Made by a program: the position numbers and the translations under genes
Shown: piece by piece, positions 7,773-15,471 of the stretch
How positions within the stretch are numbered: the stretch's first letter is position 1
Layout of the letters: every line of letters starts with the position of its first letter
The notes under the pieces: generated by a model
The model's input: only the letters and a program-made list of their open reading frames with translations
Told to the model about the DNA's origin: nothing
Database searches by the model: none
DNA from: Planctomycetota bacterium
GTDB taxonomy: Bacteria > Planctomycetota > Planctomycetia > Pirellulales > Pirellulaceae
Direction of reading: 5' to 3'
DNA: 40,511 nt
NCBI GenBank assembly: GCA_029259935.1
Contig: JAJDEH010000206.1
Span: forward strand, 1-40,511

Positions 7773-9992
7773 ATGAGCAGCGCTGGCGGTAACGAGTCAA
7801 ACAGCATCCGTGACCGTTGGAGTCAATTCGGCCGCCTGCTGGCGACTCAGGTTGACGGGGCATCGCTGGCAGTCTTTCGTATATGTTTTGGATTGATCAT
7901 CCTGTGGTGGGCGATCCGCCATTTGTGGCCTGCTTCTGGTGGCAATCGAGTCTACTCGTACTTCACCGCGACCAACTGGAACTTTCCCTATCCCGGATTC
8001 GAATGGGTTCGCCCTCTACCCGAGCCCGGTATCACGTTGACGTTTGTGGTACTGGCCGCGGCCGCATTCCTAGTTACGGTGGGTGTCTTCTATCGCGCGG
8101 CGGCGGTGGTGCTGTTCTTTGCGTTTACCTACACGTTTCTGATCGAGCAGTCTCGCTACAACAATCACTATTATCTGATTTGCCTGCTGGCCTTGTTACT
8201 GGCCTGCATGCCGGCCAGCCGTTGCTTTTCGATTGAAAGTTGGTGGAGTCGGCGCAAGAGTGCGGACCGCGACCCGACGGCCGCCACGATCCCTTTGTGG
8301 CCCGTATTCGTGCTGCGAGCCCAGATCTTCATTATCTATTTCTACGCCGGCCTGCCCAAGCTTAGCGCCGACTGGCTGAGCGGTCAGCCCTTAAAGGGCG
8401 GTGGCCAGCATCTCCTCGATCGCTGGCAGCAACACGTTTCGCTGCCTTTCTGGCCCGCGCCCCACCATGTGGAACTGTTCATCGCGTGGGCTGGGACGAT
8501 CTTCGACCTTTCGATTGGCTTCTTGTTGCTGTTTCGCCGCACGCGCCTGCTTGGCATCTTGTTGGTGTTTCTATTTCACTTGTCGAATCACTTCATATTT
8601 GAAATTGGAGTTTTCCCATTTTTGGGATTTTCCGCGACGCTCATATTCCTCGACGCCGACTGGCCTCGACGACTTTGGACCTGGCTAAAGCGACCGCGAA
8701 TCGTCGCGCCGGATTGGCGCTGGCTGCTGGGTGGCGCGATCGTGGTACCCGTGATTGGCGCGGTGCTGGGTTGGTCGCCGCGGGCCAGCACGCCGAAACC
8801 TTCGCTGGGCGGTCGCGATGTCGGCCGCTGGGTACCGGCGTTGGTTGCCGTTTGGATTGTTGTGCAGTGCCTGATACCGCTTCGGCACCACTTGATCGAA
8901 GGTCGCGCGGAATGGACGGAAATAGGCCAAAGATTCAGTTGGCGCATGATGCTGCGGTCGAAGCAGTCGGTCGTGCTGCAGTTCGACTTGGTTGACTCCG
9001 AATTCTTCGGCAACTTGGCGAACAGCCACGGACGCAACTGGGAACCATGGCCTGCTCACTTGCCGCGGGCGGCCTACGTCGTGGTCGACGCCGGCCACCT
9101 CGAATGGCAAAGGCTTCCTGAAGTTGTCACCGTCCACGAGCCGTGCGTCGGCACGCGGCTGATGGTCAATCCCGAGTCGGCGGAAGCCAAGGCGGCGTCG
9201 CTTGCCGAACGGCAGGAGGGCATTGCCGCGAAGTGGCGACAAGCCTTTCACCGCGAACCTAATTTTCAACCGACGCAAACATTGGAAAAGGCGTTGGATC
9301 GAATTGTGGCCCAACTTGAACGCCACGATCAGAGTTCGCTCGACCGACGTCGTCAGTTGGAGGAGCAACTGGAAAACGTCCAGGCGGCCCGGAAGCTGAT
9401 TCAATCGGGGCAGCATCAGCCGGCTACCGTGAAACAATTAAGCGACGCATTGCGCGCTCTTCTCAACCATCCGCTGGGTAACCATGCCCACGCCGAGTTG
9501 TCGCGAGTCCATCCCTTCGCGATCCAGGGTTGTGCCGAATTTCCCGCGCGGCTGCTGGTGGTGGAAGACGAGGGCCTCATGCCGGGAAGTAACCTGCAAA
9601 CACTAGCCAAGTTCCATGGCGATGGTCCCTACGTGATATTCGTGGATCCGGCTCGTATGTCTTTCGCCGACAAGGCCGAGTTGCCCGAGGCCATTGTCAT
9701 GCGGCAAGGCCGTGGACTGCGGGTGCTTTGGAATCCGGCGGCCGAGTTGTCCGCTCATCAGGTGAATTTCATGAGCGAGTACCCGTGCATGATCCACCAA
9801 TACGCCAACCACATTGCCGATGCATGGCAAGTCCACACCGGCCGGCGGCCCGAGATCCATGTGACCAGCCTGGTTTCATTCAACCACCGGCAACCACAAC
9901 CAATGATTGATCGGTCGGTGGATTTGGCCCGCGTGCCTTTGAAGACATGGGGCCACAATGATTGGATCGTGCCGGACGAAGATGATCCCTAG
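7773..9992 (+). CDS. Vitamin K-dependent gamma-carboxylase-like HTTM protein
   Basis: A 739-residue integral membrane protein. Residues about 20-320 form the HTTM (horizontally transferred transmembrane) domain with several hydrophobic helices. Within it, IIYFYAGLPKLSADWL places K196 where the gamma-carboxylase family has its KLDADW lysine, the base for vitamin K hydroquinone. A later RFSWRMMLRSK segment at about residue 388 is also typical of this family. In animals these enzymes convert protein Glu to gamma-carboxy-Glu; bacterial relatives are largely uncharacterised. Residues about 495-545 look like a charged coiled coil (ALDRIVAQLERHD...RRQLEEQLENVQ), and about 190 further residues follow. 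The substrate is unknown. Confidence 0.88.
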   Translation: MSSAGGNESNSIRDRWSQFGRLLATQVDGASLAVFRICFGLIILWWAIRHLWPASGGNRVYSYFTATNWNFPYPGFEWVRPLPEPGITLTFVVLAAAAFLVTVGVFYRAAAVVLFFAFTYTFLIEQSRYNNHYYLICLLALLLACMPASRCFSIESWWSRRKSADRDPTAATIPLWPVFVLRAQIFIIYFYAGLPKLSADWLSGQPLKGGGQHLLDRWQQHVSLPFWPAPHHVELFIAWAGTIFDLSIGFLLLFRRTRLLGILLVFLFHLSNHFIFEIGVFPFLGFSATLIFLDADWPRRLWTWLKRPRIVAPDWRWLLGGAIVVPVIGAVLGWSPRASTPKPSLGGRDVGRWVPALVAVWIVVQCLIPLRHHLIEGRAEWTEIGQRFSWRMMLRSKQSVVLQFDLVDSEFFGNLANSHGRNWEPWPAHLPRAAYVVVDAGHLEWQRLPEVVTVHEPCVGTRLMVNPESAEAKAASLAERQEGIAAKWRQAFHREPNFQPTQTLEKALDRIVAQLERHDQSSLDRRRQLEEQLENVQAARKLIQSGQHQPATVKQLSDALRALLNHPLGNHAHAELSRVHPFAIQGCAEFPARLLVVEDEGLMPGSNLQTLAKFHGDGPYVIFVDPARMSFADKAELPEAIVMRQGRGLRVLWNPAAELSAHQVNFMSEYPCMIHQYANHIADAWQVHTGRRPEIHVTSLVSFNHRQPQPMIDRSVDLARVPLKTWGHNDWIVPDEDDP

Positions 9993-10067
9993 AAACGCAT
10001 CGCGCCGCACCATCCTCGGGCGACCTAGCGGCATTCGCGGCGCAACCAGTTCGCTCGCAACGAAACC

Positions 10068-10091
10068 GTCGTGAAGAGCGTCGTGAAGAGC
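10068..10091. repeat. 12-bp perfect tandem duplication
   Basis: GTCGTGAAGAGC is repeated exactly once, head to tail, in the spacer between two convergent genes. It is most likely a replication-slippage product. Confidence 0.85.
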
Positions 10092-10122
10092 TGGCCGTTT
10101 GCCGCGCAAAGAGCCCGAGCGA

Positions 10123-12471
10123 CTAGGGCGCTTTGTCACCCGCCTCCGGTTCGACTTCGAGCTTCTCGCGAATCGATGACAGAGTTTCTCCGAACTCGCG
10201 CAGCGGACTTTCGTCCACGTCTTCCGGTACCTTGGATAGCAGCTCTTTCGCCCCTTCTTTATCGCCAGCCAGTGTTCTCACGGCCAACAGACGCAAAGAG
10301 TGTCTTTGGGTTAGCTGGGGGTCGTCGTAATACGCGATGTAGTTGGAGATTAGCTTTTCATATTCTTCGAGAATGCCGGGCTGCTCCAAGATGGGCACGT
10401 CGTCCACCCGGATCCTTAGAATGGCTTTGTGAAATTGCCACGGTACCTCGGTGTCATATCGTTCGGAGGCAAGACATTTGCGGCCGATCTCCAAAATTTC
10501 CGCGTGGCTGCCGCCCCAGCGTGGCATCCGCGCGTAGAGTACCTGAGAGTACGCCGCCATATTGTCCAGATCGGTTGCCACGGCCTGATTGAACCAAAAG
10601 CGAGGCGACTCGCGAGCAATGCCGCCCTGCGCCATCGTGACCGTGATCAAGTCAACCAGCGGTTCCGAGCACTCCGGGTCCACTTCCCACGCCTCGAGGA
10701 ACAGTCGGCGCGCCTGCCGTAAATGGACGGCGAACAGACGCCAGCCGTCGTTGGTCACGGAATTCGCCCAGCCGGAGCCGCGGAATATCCAGGCCAGCTT
10801 GATCCGTCGTCGGCCCAGCAACATTTTCTTGATCCACGGATCGGCGTTCTCGCTAGATTCCAAGGCGGCGTACACCAAGTCGCTCTCTCCGCCCAACACC
10901 GGATCCTTGGCATAGGCTTCCAGCCAACGCAGCACAATTTGCCGTTCCCGGCTAGATAGATCTTTCAACTCCGCCAAACGGACGATTTGCGCACTCATCT
11001 CAAACAGGTCGTGACGTCGAAGCTCGTAGTTGTTTGGATGAGATTTCTGGTGCATCCGCGCGCGTTTCCGATGGGCCACGAGTTTCAATTGCGGCGCGCC
11101 GTTCAACTGCTCCGGGTCGATGCTCAACAGCCGCTGGCGGACATCGGCCAACTGTTTGGTGGTTCGCTCGGCGTTGGCTTCAACGATCCAATGGGCGTTG
11201 CTGGCAATGAGGAATTTCGCATAAGGGTGAGTGACGGCCGGATAGAGTTTCTCGCCAAGATCGAATAATTCTTGATTCGACATTTTCTTGTCGGGATGTG
11301 CCGCCGTGTGGCGAATCAATTCCTCCAAATACGCCAAGACCTTTTCATCGGTCACCGGCTCGTGATCCTTGTTCTTATCGTCGGTGCACAGGTCGACTTG
11401 CCACTTTTTTGAGACCGCCAGCATCGCATCCTTATCGGTGGGTGCCCAACGCTTGGACATGACGTTCGGCAACTGGTTCTGTTCGTTCGTTTGTTCCTTG
11501 AGCGTTTCGACTTTGGTAATGAATCTTGCAAGGGGGTCGACGTCGACATCGACACGATCGATTCTGGTATTAAAAAGGGTCCCATCCTTCACGAAACTGA
11601 AGCCGGGTCCCGGGCCATTACGGCCAATCACAAAATCGACAACCGACTCCGGTTCAACGTCACATTGGAATTTGAAATGATGTGGCTCCGCATCGTCAAA
11701 GGCAATCAGGCGATGGAAATAGGCCAACCCATCAACCGCCACCATCACTTCGACTCCGTCGCCGCCGCCGCGCAGTACTTTGGCGAAGGAACCGTCAACC
11801 AGGATTCGGTCCGATACGTTGGAAGTCCAGCGAATTACCGCGCGGTTGTTCCCGGGACATACAAAAACTACTTTGCCTCCTGGAATAATATTGGGATACT
11901 TCCACCTGCCATCGTCGCTCCCGGATCCTTCTTCGTAGTGAGGCGGAACTTTGGAAGAAGCGGTCCCCGCATCCCAGCCCAAGAGCGTGACTTTTTTCGG
12001 GTCGAACAGTAGATTCCTCGCTTGAGACGCGTGATACGACCAGGAACCGCTGCCCGTTGCATTCGGGTACGGATTTTGGCCATTTCCCGTGTTGTCGGTA
12101 GCCATCGCCAAGGTAGCGTCATTGGCACCGTCGATCTTCACGATTGGTTGAGGCGGTTTGTTCGTCGCCGGTTTGCTTGCGGGAGATGGCGTGGGGGGTC
12201 GTGCCGGCCCAACCATGCTTGGCGAAACCGGCTTCTTGACGACGTGCGTTTTTTTTGCAGAGTCTCCTTGCCGTTTTTCGATTTCGTTGTCGCGCGAAGC
12301 AATTTGGGTATCGGCCGCTGTGTTTTGAGTAGATGTGCCTTCCGTAGATGTGCCTGCAGTAGATCGGTCGTCGTCGACGATCTTTCCTTTGCTCAGATCA
12401 TCTTCAACAACGCCGCCGCATCCCAGGGTTGCCGAAAGGACGAAGGTCCACAACCAGTGCCTCTTGTACAT
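10123..12471 (-). CDS. Large lipoprotein with a DUF4034-like C-terminal region
   Basis: A 782-residue protein. The N-terminus has a lipoprotein signal with the lipobox at LGCGG (C18 would be lipidated). A low-complexity Thr/Pro/Lys-rich linker runs to about residue 110. Residues about 140-290 form a secreted ligand-binding-like domain (WSYHASQARNLLF, VIRWTSNVSDRILVDG). Residues about 555-700 (FRGSGWANSVTNDGWRLF, then LYARMPRWGGSH) resemble the helical, TPR-like DUF4034 family. The start has AGGA 8 nt upstream. It is probably anchored to the outer face of the cytoplasmic membrane or to the outer membrane. Function is unknown, and the DUF4034 link is from memory of the motif. Confidence 0.85.
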   Translation of the reverse strand: MYKRHWLWTFVLSATLGCGGVVEDDLSKGKIVDDDRSTAGTSTEGTSTQNTAADTQIASRDNEIEKRQGDSAKKTHVVKKPVSPSMVGPARPPTPSPASKPATNKPPQPIVKIDGANDATLAMATDNTGNGQNPYPNATGSGSWSYHASQARNLLFDPKKVTLLGWDAGTASSKVPPHYEEGSGSDDGRWKYPNIIPGGKVVFVCPGNNRAVIRWTSNVSDRILVDGSFAKVLRGGGDGVEVMVAVDGLAYFHRLIAFDDAEPHHFKFQCDVEPESVVDFVIGRNGPGPGFSFVKDGTLFNTRIDRVDVDVDPLARFITKVETLKEQTNEQNQLPNVMSKRWAPTDKDAMLAVSKKWQVDLCTDDKNKDHEPVTDEKVLAYLEELIRHTAAHPDKKMSNQELFDLGEKLYPAVTHPYAKFLIASNAHWIVEANAERTTKQLADVRQRLLSIDPEQLNGAPQLKLVAHRKRARMHQKSHPNNYELRRHDLFEMSAQIVRLAELKDLSSRERQIVLRWLEAYAKDPVLGGESDLVYAALESSENADPWIKKMLLGRRRIKLAWIFRGSGWANSVTNDGWRLFAVHLRQARRLFLEAWEVDPECSEPLVDLITVTMAQGGIARESPRFWFNQAVATDLDNMAAYSQVLYARMPRWGGSHAEILEIGRKCLASERYDTEVPWQFHKAILRIRVDDVPILEQPGILEEYEKLISNYIAYYDDPQLTQRHSLRLLAVRTLAGDKEGAKELLSKVPEDVDESPLREFGETLSSIREKLEVEPEAGDKAP

Positions 12472-13129
12472 GATTAATTCCTAGCCGCGGAAGAAAAAGG
12501 AGTGGGGGAAACATCCGCTCCAACTCAAACCCTTTTGGGGCCATCAATAAGGTGAACACAAACCTGTCCGATTCTACCAGAACCGGACCAACTTCAATGA
12601 AAATTCAATGGGGCCGGGGATGAAATGAGGAATTGGGAGATTCCCCCAGTCGTTTACCTAGTTCGAATGCGGAATAGCTTGCCCAATTCCGCAACTCGAC
12701 TTCGCTTTCCCACACGCGCCGAACGTGGCGGACCGCAAGGCATCAGGTCATGCCGTGATAGTTACGGGTAGAAATGCGCGAGGACAGTGTCGTCAGCCTT
12801 CGCCAATTCGGCACATCCGCTCACGGGAGCTGTCGTTTTCCCCGCGCGGAAATTTCGAGTCGAATCACACTTGCATTGTGTAAAGAAACATTTGGTACGG
12901 CGTTGGGTGGTCAATTTATTGACTTTTCTGAATGACCTAAGTCGTCGACCTGTCGATGCTTACGGCAATTCGGTGTTGCCGATTTCTGGGATTTTCCGAT
13001 TCGAGGGAGAATGTGCGCGTCATTCCGGCGCGAATTGCAATCTGTACTAGTAGGTCCATGGACCATCTTGAATCGTAAAGAGTCTCGATTCAAAACTGCA
13101 GTGTGCAAATTGGAAATCCAACGGCTTAA

Positions 13130-13363
13130 ATGCTGCAGAATTCAATGTGGGTGAACGTGCCGACACGCGAAAAACGAGAAGCGGACCTGCTCCAAATGTT
13201 GTCTCTCGGGAAGAGCCGCGAGTTGGCACACGAGTACGGTAAGGCTTCGCTGCGCAAGACCGGTGAATACAAAACCGTCCCTGATAACGTTCTCCCCAGT
13301 CAACTGCCCACCATGATTCTAGAGCTTGAATATGACGATCCTTCAAGCAGTAGGGCCAATTAG
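13130..13363 (+). pseudogene. Possible remnant of a helix-turn-helix protein
   Basis: A 77-codon frame, preceded immediately by an in-frame TAA and without a ribosome-binding site. The middle (ADLLQMLSLGKSRELAHEYG, then KASLRK) resembles the C-terminal HTH of a class of planctomycete sigma-like or transposon-associated proteins that reads roughly ...LALG..T.EVA..FG..PGRVSQLRR. One or more residues of the recognition helix seem to be missing. It would be only the tail of a roughly 200-residue protein. This is a motif impression, and the frame could be spurious. Confidence 0.3.
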
Positions 13364-13366
13364 CCT

Positions 13367-13418
13367 AGCGAGCGCTTCACGTTGCCAATGAAAGCGAGTG
13401 CTTCACGTCGCCAATGAA
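13367..13418. repeat. 26-bp imperfect tandem repeat, two copies
   Basis: The units at 13367-13392 and 13393-13418 share 24 of 26 bases (core GCTTCACGT-GCCAATGAA). They lie immediately after the HTH-like remnant, in the gene-poor stretch. Confidence 0.85.
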
Positions 13419-13477
13419 TTTGGCGGCCTTCCATGATTGCTCGCCATTGCGCGTCGACCAACTTGGCGACAAAAAAA

Positions 13478-13540
13478 GCTGGCTGGTGATCGTTTCCGAC
13501 GACCGAGAATCGGGGCAGTGAAATCTCGGCACCAGCCAGC
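13478..13540. repeat. 63-bp structured inverted repeat (double stem)
   Basis: An 11-bp perfect inverted repeat, GCTGGCTGGTG (13478-13488) and CACCAGCCAGC (13530-13540), encloses a second stem, CCGAGA (13503-13508) and TCTCGG (13524-13529). The inner right arm abuts the outer right arm, and the left side carries a 14-nt bulge. It is preceded by a run of seven A. It might be a mobile-element end, a recombination site, a small RNA or a terminator read on the minus strand. Confidence 0.6.
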
Positions 13541-13561
13541 CAAAGAGATAGATTCCAAGTG

Positions 13562-13592
13562 GTTACATTGCTAAGTTGTTACATTTCTAATT
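13562..13592. repeat. Two 15-bp direct repeats, period 16
   Basis: GTTACATTGCTAAGT at 13562 and GTTACATTTCTAATT at 13578 differ at three positions. The 16-bp period is about one and a half helical turns. They lie in an AT-rich patch 20 bp after the 63-bp hairpin and could form a paired protein-binding site. Confidence 0.6.
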
Positions 13593-13733
13593 GCATTTTG
13601 GCCCCCAAGTGACGCGCGAAATCGCGTTATTTGGGTGAAATAGTCTCCCTGACGCTGAGGAGTACCAATGAGATCGCTGGACCGCCGCGAAAGGCGATCC
13701 CGTGCCGAATATTCCAGTTTATTGGACGGGCAT

Positions 13734-15209
13734 CTATCTTGGATTTACCGGCGGAGAATTGGGCATTGCTTCGCCGCTTTCAAGGTCGCCGCTTTCCATT
13801 TCGTTCACGGCACCATCAGTGTCATCGCCCTCCATTGAGAGCCCTTCCTCCAAGTCGTCGGAATCCACGTCCTCGGAATCCACGTCCTCAGTATCGAATT
13901 CTCCCGGCAAATCGCCTTCCGCATCAAGTACCGCCAAATCTGCTTGCTGCTCGCTCTTGGAGACTGGGCACGCCGCCAAGACTCGCTCCATGCGGGACTG
14001 CAGGTTCTTGGCGAAGTCTCCCTCCGTCGGAACGGGAACCAACAATTCACCCGGTTCACGATGAGCCTGAAGCCAGGGGAGGTTGATCGCCCTCAGTATT
14101 TCCGGAGATACGGAATCCCGGGGCCGAATTGAAATCCAACAAGGGGTGACCTCTCTTTCAGCCCAGCGTTCAAAATCGATTCCTATCCGGAGTTGCACGT
14201 CCGAATCTTCAACGAGAACGTCGACGAGTAGTCCCTCGTGCGTCCATTTGCCCCCGCCATTGGCCTCCAGTCCCAGTCGCTGACAGACTTCGGGAATGGC
14301 TTCGGCCACGCCGCGGCTTTTCCATTTGGTGATCCGACGTCCGAGTGATTCCGGAGTCTTTAAACTGGGCGTAATTCGCCGCAACGCCTTGTCGATCGTT
14401 TGGACGAAGGCGCCAATCGCTTCGTCACTCGTAATTTCATCAAGAGGCTTGTTCATCTTGACCGGCGAGGCTTTTCGCTTCCCATCCTCCTCGAATGTCA
14501 CAAATAGCGGAGTTCCGCCCCGCGCCCAATATTTGAAATACACGCCCACATCCACTGATTCATTCGGCGGTTGCTGAGACCTTAGCCGGAAGAAATAGGA
14601 ATCAGGCATTCCGTTGTATCTTGGCCAGTAGGGTCTCCAAGCGACGCCATTGGCCGGCGATCGATACAGGTCGTCACAACGAGTTCGCAGCCGCCGTACA
14701 AGTTGCATCAGCCACTTGAGCTGTTCGGCGTCTGTCCGGCGTGGTGGTTCGACCCTACGGGCTGGCGGACGATCCAGGTCGTGCAGAATCCGCCGATAAA
14801 ACTCTTCAAACGTGGCACGCCACTTTTTCTTTCCACTGGGAAAGACCTCGACATGAAAGCCGTTCCAGTCCGACGGTAGCGTCCGCCTCAGGCTGTCAAA
14901 GCTGTTAGCGCGCGCCATTACGTTGAGCGTCACGTCGGCACCGATTGCAATTCCCGCTTCGGTAAGCACGTTGCAATTTGCCGAGCCATCGCGCGTGGGC
15001 GTAAAGTCCGCGATGGCAAAGTCAGCTTGTTTGATGTGCTTTCTAATGGCGGTGAACAACTCGTCGCCGCCCGAATGATGGTCCGAACCGTAGCGTTCCA
15101 GGTGCAGGTACTCAAACCGATCCGCCGCCCGCCTCGCTGCTTTCCAAAAATCATTCGCGAATTCGTCAAACGGCATCATGGCGAACCCACGCGCAATCTG
15201 ATGTTTCAT
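13734..15209 (-). CDS. Nucleoside-2-deoxyribosyltransferase/TIR-like protein with a long C-terminal region
   Basis: A 491-residue soluble protein. Residues 5 to about 150 match the nucleoside 2-deoxyribosyltransferase/TIR-like fold: a first strand ending RGFAMMPF (7-14), then IKQADFAIADFTP (59-71), then NVLTEAGIAIGA, where E84 sits at the position of the catalytic glutamate. Such domains cleave N-glycosidic bonds in nucleosides or NAD and are frequent in bacterial immune and conflict proteins. Residues about 180-430 form an unrecognised domain, possibly the sensing part. The tail is strongly acidic, with a repeated EDVDS motif. The start at 15209 follows GGGGTAAGG; upstream in-frame ATGs have no such site. 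It is divergent from the hydrolase-caspase gene by 262 bp. Confidence 0.75.
   Translation of the reverse strand: MKHQIARGFAMMPFDEFANDFWKAARRAADRFEYLHLERYGSDHHSGGDELFTAIRKHIKQADFAIADFTPTRDGSANCNVLTEAGIAIGADVTLNVMARANSFDSLRRTLPSDWNGFHVEVFPSGKKKWRATFEEFYRRILHDLDRPPARRVEPPRRTDAEQLKWLMQLVRRLRTRCDDLYRSPANGVAWRPYWPRYNGMPDSYFFRLRSQQPPNESVDVGVYFKYWARGGTPLFVTFEEDGKRKASPVKMNKPLDEITSDEAIGAFVQTIDKALRRITPSLKTPESLGRRITKWKSRGVAEAIPEVCQRLGLEANGGGKWTHEGLLVDVLVEDSDVQLRIGIDFERWAEREVTPCWISIRPRDSVSPEILRAINLPWLQAHREPGELLVPVPTEGDFAKNLQSRMERVLAACPVSKSEQQADLAVLDAEGDLPGEFDTEDVDSEDVDSDDLEEGLSMEGDDTDGAVNEMESGDLESGEAMPNSPPVNPR
13858..13887. repeat. 15-bp perfect tandem repeat inside the acidic tail
   Basis: TCGGAATCCACGTCC occurs twice in tandem, encoding the repeated Glu-Asp-Val-Asp-Ser motif of the TIR-like protein; a third, diverged unit follows. 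It is in frame, so length changes would vary only the acidic tail. Confidence 0.85.
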
Positions 15210-15471
15210 TGACCTTACCCCGTCGTAATAGAAGTGCCTCCGAAAAGTATCGCTTTCAATCATATCTATTGCACAACGCCAAGTCACCACGGTCGGGCAA
15301 GAACTTGTATTTTTATGGAAGCCACCATGATACTGGCCATTTTTCGCGCCAGTTTGGCGGCTAACTTGCAATTAGTAAAGAGGGACCGCGCCGTTCCGGA
15401 TACGTTTCGCGCGGCTGCACCCTGATATTCTGTCGCCGGTGCGCCGCGGTCTGTTCAGTGAGGGCAACGTT

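Larger units (their letters stand above)
12472..13733. other. 1.26-kb stretch without a confident gene
   Basis: Short open frames occur here (for example 12787-13050, plus strand), but none has a recognisable domain or a convincing start. The stretch holds a 7-bp inverted repeat at 12669-12692 (GCGGAAT/ATTCCGC), a 12-bp palindrome GGTCCATGGACC near 13053, a decayed HTH-like frame, two direct-repeat sets and a large hairpin, each listed separately. It borders the TIR-like/caspase region and looks like a zone of past insertion and decay. Confidence 0.7.

Noticed and set aside
10049..10063. TTCGCTCGCAAC shared with 23650 and 6408 as a further repeat family
   Set aside because: The match is only about 12 bases, one instance is inside a coding region, and no inverted partner or stem is conserved.
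12787..13050. 87-codon plus-strand frame
   Set aside because: No ribosome-binding site, no recognisable domain, and it lies in DNA rich in short repeats.
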